Source: Halobacillus litoralis (GTDB taxonomy: Bacteria > Bacillota > Bacilli > Bacillales > Halobacillaceae). From it: a stretch of 64,000 nt of DNA. Of this stretch, positions 9,490 to 18,348 are shown one piece after another. The notes under the pieces are model-generated. The model had not been told where the DNA came from. It saw only the letters and a program-made list of their open reading frames with translations, and ran no database searches. The stretch lies in assembly GCF_020171725.1 (NCBI RefSeq), contig NZ_JAIVAJ010000005.1:124001-188000 (forward strand). The letters are read 5' to 3'. Each line of letters starts with the position of its first letter. The first letter of the stretch is position 1. Both the position numbers and the translations under genes were made by a program.

Positions 9490-9536
9490 TCCCCCTTCCT
9501 CGCAGAACCTCTATCAAGGTATGCGAAGAAGGGGGA
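9490..9536 (-). promoter_or_regulatory. Hairpin sequestering the mntP ribosome binding site
   Basis: On the minus strand, UCCCCCUUCUUCGCA (9536-9522) pairs over 15 bp (one G:U) with UGCGAGGAAGGGGGA (9504-9490). The latter contains the only Shine-Dalgarno of mntP. A short inner stem ACCU/AGGU caps it. The following UUUAUUG is a poor terminator tract, so translational control is at least as likely as termination of ywlC. It does not look like the yybP-ykoY manganese riboswitch. Confidence 0.6.
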
Positions 9537-9543
9537 CGATATG

Positions 9544-10587
9544 CTAGGAAGAGGACAAGACGCGGACAGAAGCTTTACGCAGACGGTTCATCACCGCAGC
9601 CCCTACGCCTGTCTCTTCAAAGGATTCGGTTAAAATGAGATCCACTTCCGAACGTTTGAATTCCCGAAGCGCATCGTAAAGTTGAACAGCCACTTCGGCG
9701 AGGTTCTCTCTCGAGCCGCAGCGGATGACGGGTTGATGGTCCAACTTCTCTGCCAGTTCACCACTTGCGATGACACCGACTCGTTTTCCGTCAGCCTTCA
9801 ACTGTTCCAACTGTTCCATGAAAAATTCGTCGTCGCCTTCCACTAACCATAGTGGAGATTCCGGAGCATAGTGGGTGTACTTCATGCCAGGAGACTTCGG
9901 CTTGTGATCGTCTTCTGCCGCCAATGCAGGATCGACCGCCACTTCGGGAAGGACCTCCTCCAGCTGCTCTTTCGTAATACCACCAGGTCTCAGGATGACA
10001 GGGACTTCTGTTGTACAATCCAGAACCGTCGATTCCAAGCCGACCCCTGTCGTACCGCCATCCAGGATACCGGCAACGCGGCCATCGAGGTCCTGCCTCA
10101 CATGCTCAGCCTTTGTCGGGCTCGGACGGCCGGAGCGGTTCGCACTTGGAGCGGCAAGAGGCGTTTCGGCCGCTTCCAATAAAGCCAGAGCAAGAGGATG
10201 ATCAGGCATTCGAATTCCAATCGTGGATAAACCTGCCGTTACGTTCGAAGCGGCTGAACCATTGCTCTCCATGATCAGCGTCAAAGGCCCCGGCCAGAAA
10301 GCGTCCATCAACGTGCGGGCGACATCCGGAATGCGCTCGACCAAGCGATCGACCTGGTCGCGGTTTGATACGTGCACGATCAACGGATTGTCTGAAGGGC
10401 GCCCTTTCGCTTCAAAGATTCCAGCTACCGCCGCTTCGCTCGTAGCATCCGCCCCCAACCCGTAGACGGTTTCCGTCGGGAAAGCGACCACTTGGTGTTG
10501 TTTTAATAAATCGGAGGCTTCCTGTATAGATTGGTCTTTTGGATTGGATGGATCTTCCGGTATCCACAATTTCGTCTGCATGCTCAT
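9544..10587 (-). CDS. ywlC: L-threonylcarbamoyladenylate synthase (Sua5/YwlC)
   Basis: Makes threonylcarbamoyl-AMP from threonine, bicarbonate and ATP, the first step of the t6A37 tRNA modification. 347 residues: a YrdC-like domain (about 20-210; FPTETVYGLGADA, KGRPSDNPLIVH, APSANRSGRPSPT) followed by a linker with the Sua5 motif SPGMKYTHYAP and a C-terminal Rossmann-like Sua5 domain. AAGGAG precedes the ATG at 10587. The gene is cotranscribable with mntP downstream. Confidence 0.95.
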   Translation of the reverse strand: MSMQTKLWIPEDPSNPKDQSIQEASDLLKQHQVVAFPTETVYGLGADATSEAAVAGIFEAKGRPSDNPLIVHVSNRDQVDRLVERIPDVARTLMDAFWPGPLTLIMESNGSAASNVTAGLSTIGIRMPDHPLALALLEAAETPLAAPSANRSGRPSPTKAEHVRQDLDGRVAGILDGGTTGVGLESTVLDCTTEVPVILRPGGITKEQLEEVLPEVAVDPALAAEDDHKPKSPGMKYTHYAPESPLWLVEGDDEFFMEQLEQLKADGKRVGVIASGELAEKLDHQPVIRCGSRENLAEVAVQLYDALREFKRSEVDLILTESFEETGVGAAVMNRLRKASVRVLSSS

Positions 10588-10662
10588 ACTGATACTCCTT
10601 CACTGACAAGTTTCGATATTTCTACTATACGAGAATTCTACAATTAAGCGCAAATTTCGACG

Positions 10663-10849
10663 TTGTACACAGGATGTCCTCAAGGTGTCCTCAAGTTATC
10701 CACAGAAATACCCACATATCCAAAGAATCCGTTAGTAATTTCCATGTCCCAATTTTCAGTATCCACAAGATATCCACATAAATGGTTGAAAATGTTAATA
10801 AATCAACCATTTATTCACAATTAAGTGTGAACAACTCGATATATCCACA
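10663..10849. promoter_or_regulatory. DnaA-box cluster upstream of ywlC
   Basis: Two exact TTATNCACA boxes (10696-10704 TTATCCACA; 10811-10819 TTATTCACA). Boxes with one mismatch lie at 10663-10671, 10759-10767, 10770-10778, 10841-10849 and, on the minus strand, 10826-10834. I recall that B. subtilis carries a DnaA-box cluster upstream of ywlC that titrates DnaA, so position and content agree. Confidence 0.75.
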
Positions 10850-11132
10850 CGCGATTTTCGACATCGTGGCATTCGAAACGCTGGTGTTGTAGTAAAAAGT
10901 CGAGAGAATCGGAATGACTTTCGACATACAAAGCAGAAATCCCTTGCTCCTCCGCGTATTTCTGAATCAGCTCAAATACCGCCAGCACCTGCGCTGCGAC
11001 AATGCCTTCACTCACTTCGAGCTTCTCAATTCTCCTTGCCGAATCGTCCACCGGCACAAGATGGAACCCACCGATCGTCTCTTCATCCCGCTTCAATTGA
11101 TAGAGCTGGTCATCCACTTTTTCGATAAACAT
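10821..11132 (-). CDS. GNAT-like small protein, function unknown
   Basis: 103 residues. The pattern (a central strand IEKLEVSEGIVAAQVLAVFELIQKYAEEQGISALYVESHSDSLDFLLQHQRFECH) resembles the core of a GNAT acetyltransferase, with a possible acyl-CoA-binding turn region and the usual C-terminal 'FLLQHQRFE' position. The N-terminal part is shorter than in classic GNATs, so enzymatic activity is unproven. The ATG at 11132 follows AAAGGGTGTGG. The 3' end overlaps the DnaA-box cluster. Confidence 0.6.
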   Translation of the reverse strand: MFIEKVDDQLYQLKRDEETIGGFHLVPVDDSARRIEKLEVSEGIVAAQVLAVFELIQKYAEEQGISALYVESHSDSLDFLLQHQRFECHDVENRVWIYRVVHT

Positions 11133-11218
11133 ACTAAATCCACACCCTTTCTTCTATACTCTATGAAAAGGGGTGTGGATCATATGATAGAAACGCTGTA
11201 TTTTTCTAACCGAATTCG

Positions 11219-11815
11219 TTAGGAAAAAATTTTCTCCCACAACGTAATGACGAAGAATTTCACTTCCTTCTCTTCTTCCGATTCGTCCTGCTCTTTCTCT
11301 TCTTCCGCATCTTCCGCTACACTCGTTCCGTTTGAGAAGTCCAGGAAGCATAGAGGCGGGAACAGTACGCACCACCAATTGTCCCCTTCACCTTCACCCA
11401 ATGTAATGAGAATCGCTTCATACTCTCCCGCTGGATAGATGAAAGATCCGTACAGCTTCGTTGGAAAAGAAACACTGCTGTCGTAGTCAGCCGAATAATC
11501 ATAGTCGACGCCCGCTTCTTCAAGTGTAGCCGCCACAATCATACGGATCTCAGGCATGCGCTTTCGAATCAGCTCTCTTGCCGCTTCAATCGACGTCAAC
11601 TCCTCCACCCAGACCGTAATTTCTTCGTTCACACGGTCACGAACAAGGCGCTTGATCTGCTGATCCTGATCGTCATTGCTGTCCGCTAAAATGCGGAGTC
11701 TGATCGCTTCATCCGGAATCACCTGATAATCACGGGCAGCATTCGTCTGTTGTCCCCAAGGCAGTACAGTCAGAATAATAAGAAGAGATAATAATAAGAG
11801 CAAACTGTTTTTCAT
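11219..11815 (-). CDS. spoIIR: Stage II sporulation protein R
   Basis: Forespore-made secreted signal that triggers processing of pro-sigma-E by SpoIIGA in the mother cell. The 198 residues begin with a cleavable signal peptide (MKNSLLLLLSLLIILTVLP). The conserved IRLRILADSNDDQDQQIKRLVRD core and the GEGEGDNWWCVLFPPLCFLD motif diagnostic of SpoIIR follow. The C-terminal tail is rich in Glu/Asp. The start has GGGGGAGG upstream. I could not identify a convincing sigma-F promoter. It is next to prmC as in B. subtilis. Confidence 0.95.
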   Translation of the reverse strand: MKNSLLLLLSLLIILTVLPWGQQTNAARDYQVIPDEAIRLRILADSNDDQDQQIKRLVRDRVNEEITVWVEELTSIEAARELIRKRMPEIRMIVAATLEEAGVDYDYSADYDSSVSFPTKLYGSFIYPAGEYEAILITLGEGEGDNWWCVLFPPLCFLDFSNGTSVAEDAEEEKEQDESEEEKEVKFFVITLWEKIFS

Positions 11816-11883
11816 TGTTTTTTTCCTCCCCCGATGTTGCTTCTAGTCGTCAGTATGGGCAGAAAAAAACAATGCTAAACCTA

Positions 11884-12747
11884 TCAATCTGTCATTCTTG
11901 CAAAAACCATCCGGTCCTTCCCATTCAGGTCCCGGCGCACCTCCACCTCATAAGCAGGCAGACGCCGCTCGATGATCGCTTTCACGTCACTCCCCTGCTC
12001 ATGGCCAATCTCAAAAGCCAGAATAGACGGAAGATTCTCAAGCGATGCAACCTGCGCCACAATCGCCTGATACGCAGCAAGCCCCTCATCCTCCGCAAAC
12101 AAAGCAAGCTCAGGATCGAAATCCACCACCGTATCATCCATCGACTCCTTCTCCCTGTACGCAATATAAGGAGGGTTCGAGACGATGACATCCAACGCCT
12201 CATGCATGACCGGCTCCAGGAAATCTCCTTGGAAAAAGGTCACCGGAGCCCCGTGTTGCTCTGCATTCTTTTTCGCAATCTGCAAGGCTTCTATGGACAA
12301 GTCGGTGGCGAGCATGTTCAAAGAAGGGGACTCACAAGCGAGGGTCACAGCGATCACGCCACTCCCCGTCCCGATATCGACGACGGTCGGTTGAGAGAGG
12401 TTCTGCTCGCGGATGAGGTCGATGACGCCCACTACAAGCTCCTCTGTCTCCGGCCTCGGAATGAGCACGTTCGAATCGACCGCAAACTCCCTTCCGTAGA
12501 AAGGTGCTGTTCCGATCAAGTGTTGGACCGGTACCCCCGTTTCGGCGTGTTCCTCGATATCTTGTACAAACGCCGCTTTCTTTTCATCCGGGAACCGCTC
12601 TGGTCCATTGACAAGCAATTGAGTGTACGAACAGTCCAGGTAGTGTTCGAGTAGCCAGTCGGCTACTTGAGCTTCACGACCCTTTTCCCGCAAAAAAACG
12701 GAAGCCCAGCGACGGGCTTCCTCGATTGTCGTAAATGTATTATTCAC
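11884..12747 (-). CDS. prmC: Peptide chain release factor N5-glutamine methyltransferase
   Basis: Methylates the Gln of the GGQ motif in RF1/RF2 using S-adenosylmethionine. 287 residues: an N-terminal helical domain, the SAM-binding motif [16 protein letters not shown], and the catalytic NPPY ([14 protein letters not shown]). The start is GTG at 12747 with GGAG 8 nt upstream, overlapping the end of prfA by 8 bp, which is its substrate gene and indicates translational coupling. Confidence 0.95.
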   Translation of the reverse strand: MNNTFTTIEEARRWASVFLREKGREAQVADWLLEHYLDCSYTQLLVNGPERFPDEKKAAFVQDIEEHAETGVPVQHLIGTAPFYGREFAVDSNVLIPRPETEELVVGVIDLIREQNLSQPTVVDIGTGSGVIAVTLACESPSLNMLATDLSIEALQIAKKNAEQHGAPVTFFQGDFLEPVMHEALDVIVSNPPYIAYREKESMDDTVVDFDPELALFAEDEGLAAYQAIVAQVASLENLPSILAFEIGHEQGSDVKAIIERRLPAYEVEVRRDLNGKDRMVFARMTD

Positions 12748-13810
12748 CGATGGACTCCAGCTTCTTCGTCTGTTCTTCAATCAGAAGCGCATCGATGATT
12801 TCAGACATGTTTCCTTGAAGAATCTGATCCAGCTTCTGAAGCGTCAGACCGATACGGTGGTCTGTCACACGCGTTTGCGGGAAATTGTACGTGCGGATTC
12901 GTTCAGAACGATCACCCGTTCCGACTGCAGACTTACGGCTTTCATCTAGCTCTTCCTGCGCTTCACGCTGAAACTTATCGTAAATACGCGCACGAAGTAC
13001 CTTCATCGCTTTTTCTTTGTTCTTGATCTGGGATTTTTCATCCTGACAGGAAACAACGATTCCCGTCGGCTCGTGCGTCAAACGAACAGCAGACATCGTC
13101 GTGTTGACACTCTGTCCACCTGGTCCACTGGATGCGAACGTATCGACGCGGATGTCCTTATCATGGACCTCCACTTCGACTTCTTCCGCTTCCGGCATAA
13201 CGACAACCGTTGCAGTGGATGTGTGGATACGGCCTCCCGACTCTGTCTCAGGCACACGCTGTACGCGGTGTGCTCCGTTCTCGAACTTCAACTTGGAATA
13301 GGCACGCTCACCGCTGACCATGAAGATGATTTCCTTAAAGCCACCCACGTCGTTCGAGTTCGCTTCAATCACTTCCGTCTTCCACCCCTGCTGTTCTGCA
13401 TAGCGGGAGTACATACGGTACAAGTCACCAGCAAATAGAGACGCCTCGTCTCCGCCGGCTGCGCCGCGCACTTCCATGATGACGTTCTTATCATCGTTTG
13501 GATCTTTCGGCAGCATCAGAATCTTCAGGCGTTCTTCTAGATCCACTTTCTGCTCCGAAAGCTCGTTGATTTCTTCTTTCACCATTTCAGCCATCTCGTT
13601 ATCCAGCTTATCTTCAAGCATCGCTTTGGCATCGTCAAGCTGACTTGTTACATCCTTATACTCACGATAAGCGGCAACCGTCTCCTGCAAGCCCGATTGC
13701 TCTTTAGAATATTCACGTAGTTTATTTGTATCCGAAATGACCTCTGGATCGCTCAATAATTCATTAAGCTTCTCATAACGATCTTCTAATGTTTGTAACC
13801 GTTCGATCAT
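12740..13810 (-). CDS. prfA: Peptide chain release factor 1
   Basis: Terminates translation at UAA/UAG. 356 residues, normal length, with the GGQ loop in [17 protein letters not shown] (peptidyl-tRNA hydrolysis) and the domain with [20 protein letters not shown]. The ATG at 13810 ([13 protein letters not shown]) has AGAGGTG upstream; a further upstream in-frame start lacks one. prmC follows with an 8-bp overlap. Confidence 0.97.
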   Translation of the reverse strand: MIERLQTLEDRYEKLNELLSDPEVISDTNKLREYSKEQSGLQETVAAYREYKDVTSQLDDAKAMLEDKLDNEMAEMVKEEINELSEQKVDLEERLKILMLPKDPNDDKNVIMEVRGAAGGDEASLFAGDLYRMYSRYAEQQGWKTEVIEANSNDVGGFKEIIFMVSGERAYSKLKFENGAHRVQRVPETESGGRIHTSTATVVVMPEAEEVEVEVHDKDIRVDTFASSGPGGQSVNTTMSAVRLTHEPTGIVVSCQDEKSQIKNKEKAMKVLRARIYDKFQREAQEELDESRKSAVGTGDRSERIRTYNFPQTRVTDHRIGLTLQKLDQILQGNMSEIIDALLIEEQTKKLESIGE

Positions 13811-13882
13811 TGGTAAGCACCTCTTTCTCCATAACATTCTAATTATATTATAGAGCAGGCACGGTTACAACCAAAGCTTCCA

Positions 13883-14284
13883 TCAGCTGATTTTCACGTG
13901 AACGTTGTAGCGGGGAACGGCACGATACACGGCCTGCTTAACCTCTGTTTTCCAGTCTTCGATCTCTTCTTTGGACAAATCTCCGGAGCCATCCACATTA
14001 ACAGAAATCCACGCCTGACTCGCTTCCAAAATGATTCGCTTCACTTCCACTCCAGGCATTTCATTAACCGCTTCTTTCATCAGATGACGGTCCTGCTTAA
14101 TCCCCCACGTATCACCAGGCTCACTCATCAAGCGCGGGTTCTGTGTTTCTCTCGTCACCGGATCGTTGGCACCCATGTTCTCAATGTCATCGCGACTGGT
14201 TTCTCCTTGATACTTATCCATCTGCAAACCGCATGCTGATAGCAACGTCACGCCGACAAGTCCTGCTAAGATCCATCGTTTCAT
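13883..14284 (-). CDS. Small lipoprotein, possibly YhcN/YlaJ-like
   Basis: 133 residues with a lipoprotein signal: hydrophobic run then LLSAC, with the lipidated Cys at 18. The mature part is soluble and ends in a domain (MKEAVNEMPGVEVKRIILEASQAWISVNVD) that resembles the small alpha/beta domain of YhcN/YlaJ sporulation lipoproteins. That assignment is by pattern only. AGAGGTG precedes the ATG. It lies between prfA and the Cys-rich helical protein; no operon partner suggests its job. Confidence 0.7.
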   Translation of the reverse strand: MKRWILAGLVGVTLLSACGLQMDKYQGETSRDDIENMGANDPVTRETQNPRLMSEPGDTWGIKQDRHLMKEAVNEMPGVEVKRIILEASQAWISVNVDGSGDLSKEEIEDWKTEVKQAVYRAVPRYNVHVKIS

Positions 14285-14353
14285 CTCATTTCACCTCTTC
14301 TTCTTTTTCGTTATTGTTTCCTGAAGAAGGGTGAATATGTATATCGTTTATCC

Positions 14354-14391
14354 CAAACAAAAAACCCCTGCTGGAAACAGGAGTTAACTAC
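14354..14391 (-). terminator. Intrinsic terminator overlapping the 3' end of the Cys-rich gene
   Basis: On the minus strand AACTCCTG-TTTCCAG-CAGGGGTT followed by TTTTG. It starts within the last codons of the gene ending at 14384. Confidence 0.8.
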
Positions 14392-14680
14392 TTTCTTTAA
14401 GCGCTGCATCTTTACGTTCAATCGCCGGCACTGACGTCATTCTTTCGCAGAGAGACGCATATTGAAGGCACATGTTGTACAATTCTTCATCAAATAACCC
14501 CGGCTCAGAGCTGGTGCATTCTTTTGCACATTCATAACAAACTTCCGCACAGGACATGGCGATATCTTCAGCCATCACACTGTTCTTCGTCACGACCTCA
14601 ACAGCATAGGCATATGCGTCGGAACATTCTTTCAGTAGTTGAGAGCGCTTAAGTAACGTCTGCGAGCTGCTATCCGGCAT
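14384..14680 (-). CDS. Cys-rich four-helix protein (DUF326-like)
   Basis: 98 residues, all helical by appearance, with a regular Cys pattern: KECSDAYAYAV, MSCAEVCYECAKECTSSEPG, NMCLQYASLC. CxxxCxxCxxxC spacing on one face resembles the four-helix copper/metal-binding DUF326 family, but the assignment is by motif only. The ATG at 14680 has AAAGGTGG 8 nt upstream; the ATG seven codons earlier lacks one. It stands alone between two minus-strand genes. Confidence 0.65.
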   Translation of the reverse strand: MPDSSSQTLLKRSQLLKECSDAYAYAVEVVTKNSVMAEDIAMSCAEVCYECAKECTSSEPGLFDEELYNMCLQYASLCERMTSVPAIERKDAALKESS

Positions 14681-14838
14681 TGCTGATTCCACCTTTCTCA
14701 CGGCTGGTACACAGGAAAACGAATTATATATAGACAGGCTTCCTTTTCTACCTTTATCTTAAACAGAAACCAGCACATTGGACAGATACCCCAGCACATT
14801 CGAGCACATCGGCAGGGTAGATCCAGCCACTCAGGGAC

Positions 14839-14998
14839 GGTTCGCCAAGTTGAAGAAAGCCGGTGCTGGAGAACCGACTCGCTTTCCACCGGCGGTCGGT
14901 GAGCTTCCTCCTTCGCTTCGCTCACTGCGGGATCTCACGCTGCCCTCCAATCCGGTAGGAGATTCCCCGGTTCTCCAACACCTCTTCCATAAGGAACC
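14839..14998 (-). repeat. Palindromic element R5
   Basis: Outer GGTTC / GAACC. Stem GGTGCTGGAGAACCG (from 14862) pairs with CGGTTCTCCAACACC. Inner stem ACCGG / CCGGT replaces the GC-type inner stem of the other copies and still pairs. The right box has drifted to GGAGATTC. It occupies the gap upstream of the Cys-rich gene. Confidence 0.8.
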
Positions 14999-15157
14999 GG
15001 AACCTCCATAACCACCATACTAGATGGCTATTTATCATGCAGCATACGGTACCTCAGTCCGCTTGAGTATATATGGACCAAATTAGAAAACAAGACCCGT
15101 GCCACACATCCATTTCAAGATGCATCGCACGGGTCTTGATAAAACCGTTCATGCCGT

Positions 15158-15775
15158 TTATTTTTCAGCGTAGGCTGCTTTCACTTCTTGTTGCCTGGGT
15201 TTGTTTGGAACTCGGTGATGGTGTCGGCATCTCGGCTCGTACGACTCGGATGCGCCCACTAAGATGATCGGATCATCATAAGAAGCGGGTTCGCCGTCGA
15301 TGAGACGCTGCGTACGACTGGCAGGCGAGCCACAGACCGGGCAGATGGCGTTCAATTTCGTCACGCTCTCACTTAATGCCATCAAGGCAGGCATTTCACC
15401 GAACGGTTCGCCGCGGAAGTCGGTATCAAGGCCGGCCACGACTACACGGATGCCGCGGTCAGCCAGGCATTCCACTACTTCTACGATGTGTTCATCAAAG
15501 AATTGCACTTCATCAATTCCGACAATGTCTACTTGATCGTCTACTTCTTTCAGGATATCCAAGGAGGCTTTTACTGGCTTTGCCCATACCGAAGTTCCAT
15601 TATGCGAAACGACGGCATCCTCCTGGTAACGGTCATCAATCGCAGGCTTGTAAACGCGAACCGTCAGATTTCCGAACGTTGCACGACGGACTCTGCGAAT
15701 CAATTCCTCCGATTTACCGCTGAACATACTTCCACAGATGACTTCAACCCAACCACTTTGCTTCATTACATACAC
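15158..15775 (-). CDS. tdk: Thymidine kinase
   Basis: Phosphorylates thymidine to dTMP in salvage. 205 residues: P-loop [15 protein letters not shown], the [13 protein letters not shown]alker-B region, a zinc-binding pair CPVCG and a later Cys (EPRC) followed by three His. The start is GTG at 15775 (VYVMKQSGW), matching the B. subtilis MYIMKQSGW start, with AAGGGAG 11 nt upstream. It follows rpmE2 but is separated from it by two terminator-like structures, so it has its own promoter or readthrough control. Confidence 0.94.
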   Translation of the reverse strand: MYVMKQSGWVEVICGSMFSGKSEELIRRVRRATFGNLTVRVYKPAIDDRYQEDAVVSHNGTSVWAKPVKASLDILKEVDDQVDIVGIDEVQFFDEHIVEVVECLADRGIRVVVAGLDTDFRGEPFGEMPALMALSESVTKLNAICPVCGSPASRTQRLIDGEPASYDDPIILVGASESYEPRCRHHHRVPNKPRQQEVKAAYAEK

Positions 15776-16074
15776 GTGCACTGTCGCTCCCTTCTCGCTT
15801 CTCACCGCATTACACATCAAAGGTACAAGCGCCGTACCCTTCGTTCTTTTTTCCAGAATCAAGGGGGTTATTCCCTTTCATTCAGCAAAAAAGAGCCCTC
15901 CCGATGATTTCGACTTACCCCTCTGAAGATCACCATGGGACAGCTCTCGATTTATTTCATTTCTACCACATAACCAAAACTATAAAGTCGCTCACACGAG
16001 CCACATCATAGCTTCAATGATGTGGATATTCGTATTCAATCACGTTATTTATCTTAGTTTACCCCGTTTTTTTG
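15776..16074 (-). other. Structured tdk leader / possible small RNA region
   Basis: Minus-strand hairpin 16001-16025 (CCACATCAT / ATGATGTGG, perfect 9 bp). Then a long stem AGAGCtgtCCC...GGGaggGCTCT ending in six T (15887-15948). No ORF is credible here. It could be the end of a small RNA or an attenuator ahead of tdk. Confidence 0.5.
15887..15948 (-). terminator. Terminator-like hairpin upstream of tdk
   Basis: Arms 15893-15903 and 15938-15948 pair at 9 of 11 positions. The loop contains an inner pairing GGTGAT/ATCATC. An A6 tract on the plus strand gives U6 on the minus transcript. Confidence 0.6.
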
Positions 16075-16120
16075 ACAAAAAAACAGGCAAACGGTCGAGA
16101 CAATTTGCCTGTTTTTGTTC
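16075..16120. terminator. rpmE2 intrinsic terminator
   Basis: Stem ACAGGCAAA / TTTGCCTGT with A- and T-tracts on both sides; symmetric, but it serves rpmE2 on the minus strand. Confidence 0.85.
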
Positions 16121-16159
16121 AAAATGATGCAGTTTTCATCGAACGATGACCACTGATTA

Positions 16160-16405
16160 TTATGAAAGGTTATATTTTTTCTTGAATCGATCAACACGGC
16201 CGCCAGCTTTATCAGCTTTCTGCTTACCAGTGTAGAACGGGTGTGACTCAGAACTAATCTCAACGCGGATCAATGGATACGTGTTTCCATCTTCCCACTC
16301 AATTGTTTCCTCAGAATATTTAGTAGATCCTGTTAGAAACTTGAAATCAGAACTTGTGTCAAGGAATACAACTTTACGGTATTCTGGATGAATTCCTGTT
16401 TTCAT
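16160..16405 (-). CDS. rpmE2: 50S ribosomal protein L31, type B (zinc-free)
   Basis: 81 residues, starting [24 protein letters not shown] without the CxxC zinc ribbon of type A L31. The length and the [18 protein letters not shown] tail are those of type B (RpmE2/YtiA). In B. subtilis the rho-tdk interval holds the zinc-containing type A gene and the type B gene is Zur-repressed elsewhere. I found no Zur-like palindrome upstream here, so this copy may be constitutive. Confidence 0.95.
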   Translation of the reverse strand: MKTGIHPEYRKVVFLDTSSDFKFLTGSTKYSEETIEWEDGNTYPLIRVEISSESHPFYTGKQKADKAGGRVDRFKKKYNLS

Positions 16406-16686
16406 GTTCTTCCACTCCTTTTTGCCCTGAATCCTTAAGAAACAGAGTTATTGTAAGAGCCGTCGAAGGTTGAATAGCACCTTTTACTGAAACTCACATA
16501 GAAAGATTATAACAGTCTCACAGAACCATTGCAACACAATAGAAAGAAATTCAATCATTGAAAAAATGGTTCTTTTTTGACAAATGAGTCCGTTCCAATC
16601 AACGCGAATCCAGGCGACCGCTGCATTTATGATGATCAAGAGCTGAATGATGATAGACGCTCTCGATCATTTGGAAAATATTTTAT

Positions 16687-17988
16687 TTAGACTTCTGTAC
16701 GCGTGCGTCTCTGAGGCGTCTTCTTCCCTTGCATTTCTTTATCCATCAAATCGAAGAATTCTTCGTTGTTCTTAGATGACTTCAGCCTGCGCATGAACTG
16801 GTTGGCAAAGTCAGGCTTATCCGACATCGTCTTTCTGATGGCCCATACTTTGTCGAGGTACGACTTCTGCATTAAGAGCTCTTCCTTACGCGTACCTGAA
16901 CGAAGGACGTCGATGGCCGGGAAGATTCGGCGTTCAGCCAGACTGCGGTCCAGATGAAGCTCCATGTTACCGGTTCCTTTGAACTCCTCATAGATGACAT
17001 CATCCATACGTGATCCTGTATCGACAAGAGCCGTCGCCAGAATCGTCAAGCTGCCACCCTCTTCAATGTTACGGGCTGCACCGAAGAATCGCTTCGGACG
17101 GTGGAAGGCTGCCGGGTCGATACCACCTGATAGTGTACGTCCGCTCGGTGGAATGACTAAGTTATACGCACGTGCCAGACGTGTAATACTGTCCATCAAG
17201 ACGATGACATCGCGCTTATGTTCAACAAGGCGCATTGCACGTTCTAGTACGAGCTCGGACACTTTAATGTGGTTTTCCGGTACTTCATCGAATGTAGAGC
17301 TGACAACGTCTACATCAGGATCGACTGAACGCTCAATATCAGTTACCTCTTCCGGACGCTCATCAACAAGTAGGATGATCAGCTTCGCATCAGGGTGGTT
17401 GGTCGAGATGCTGTTGGCAATCTGCTTAAGCAGCATCGTTTTACCCGCTTTAGGAGGGGCAACAATCAAACCACGCTGTCCGTACCCGACCGGAGACATC
17501 ACGTCCATCATACGGGTGGAAAGCAGCTTCGGTGCTGTTTCAAGCTTCATTTGTCTATCTGGATACAACGGCGTAAGCGCTGGGAAGTGGACACGCTCTT
17601 TGGCTGAATCCGGGTCCTCACCATTGACGGCATCTACGTGAAGTAAGCCGTAGTAACGTTCGTTCTCTTTCGGAGGACGGACTTTACCGGACACTTTGTC
17701 CCCGTTTCTCAAGTCGAAACGACGGATTTGGGAAGCGGAGATGTAAATGTCTTCCGCACTCGGAGAATAGTTGATCGGGCGCAGGAATCCGAACCCTTCT
17801 GATGGAATGATTTCCAAAATTCCATCCATGAATAAAAAGCCGTCTTTCTCAGCCTGTGCCTTTAAGATTGCGAAAATCAATTCTCTTTTTGTCAGTTTTG
17901 CATAATACGAGACTTTGAATTGTCTGGCTTTCTCATAGAGGCCTTTCAAAGTCATCGTCTCCAAATTGGAGATGGTTAGTTCTGCCAC
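16687..17988 (-). CDS. rho: Transcription termination factor Rho
   Basis: Hexameric RNA-dependent ATPase that ends transcription. 433 residues: N-terminal helix bundle (LKGLYEKARQFKVSYYAKLTKRELIFAILKAQ, short motifs only), cold-shock-like RNA-binding domain (GFGFLRP), P-loop in VAPPKAGKTMLLK, and the LVDERPEEV and DSITRLARAYN Q/R-loop motifs. I place the start at GTG 17988, four bases after GTGGTGA. An ATG 18 codons further up lacks a site. It lies upstream of rpmE2 as in B. subtilis. Confidence 0.95.
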   Translation of the reverse strand: MAELTISNLETMTLKGLYEKARQFKVSYYAKLTKRELIFAILKAQAEKDGFLFMDGILEIIPSEGFGFLRPINYSPSAEDIYISASQIRRFDLRNGDKVSGKVRPPKENERYYGLLHVDAVNGEDPDSAKERVHFPALTPLYPDRQMKLETAPKLLSTRMMDVMSPVGYGQRGLIVAPPKAGKTMLLKQIANSISTNHPDAKLIILLVDERPEEVTDIERSVDPDVDVVSSTFDEVPENHIKVSELVLERAMRLVEHKRDVIVLMDSITRLARAYNLVIPPSGRTLSGGIDPAAFHRPKRFFGAARNIEEGGSLTILATALVDTGSRMDDVIYEEFKGTGNMELHLDRSLAERRIFPAIDVLRSGTRKEELLMQKSYLDKVWAIRKTMSDKPDFANQFMRRLKSSKNNEEFFDLMDKEMQGKKTPQRRTRTEV

Positions 17989-18241
17989 AAAATCACCACT
18001 TTTATGTTTTTTTCTATATTTGCCTGGTTTGGCATGTGTCATGTAAGCTTGCTTGTTGTGAAATAAAATGACTTCTATTCTGTACTGGAAGAAAGAAGGA
18101 GAAGCGAGTAGAAGTTATGTGTTTGAAGCTTACGGAGATTTTCATGAATACTTTCCTACTATCTCTATCAAACAACCTTTATTGTACTCCTCGGAACGAT
18201 AGGTTTCAATGCTCATGTGAAAAATATTCAGTAGACTGGAA
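17989..18241. other. rho upstream region, nothing distinct
   Basis: About 250 bases between the murA terminator and rho. B. subtilis has glpX (ywjI) here; no trace of it remains. No repeat or credible ORF seen. Confidence 0.5.
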
Positions 18242-18289
18242 GAAAAAAGAAGTGCATAGAAGAAAGCTGAATGTTCAGCTTCTTCTATG
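18242..18289 (-). terminator. Probable murA terminator
   Basis: Stem CATAGAAGAAaGCTGAA / TTCAGCTTCTTCTATG (one bulge), followed on the minus strand by TCTTTTTTC, about 60 bp after the murA stop. Confidence 0.65.
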
Positions 18290-18348
18290 GTTTGGACAAG
18301 AATCTATTTTTTTATAACAAAGCTTCGTATTCTGCGGCTGGGAGCGGA

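Noticed and set aside
14698..14925. 75-residue minus-strand frame upstream of the Cys-rich gene
   Set aside because: Runs through palindromic element R5; no ribosome binding site and no family resemblance.
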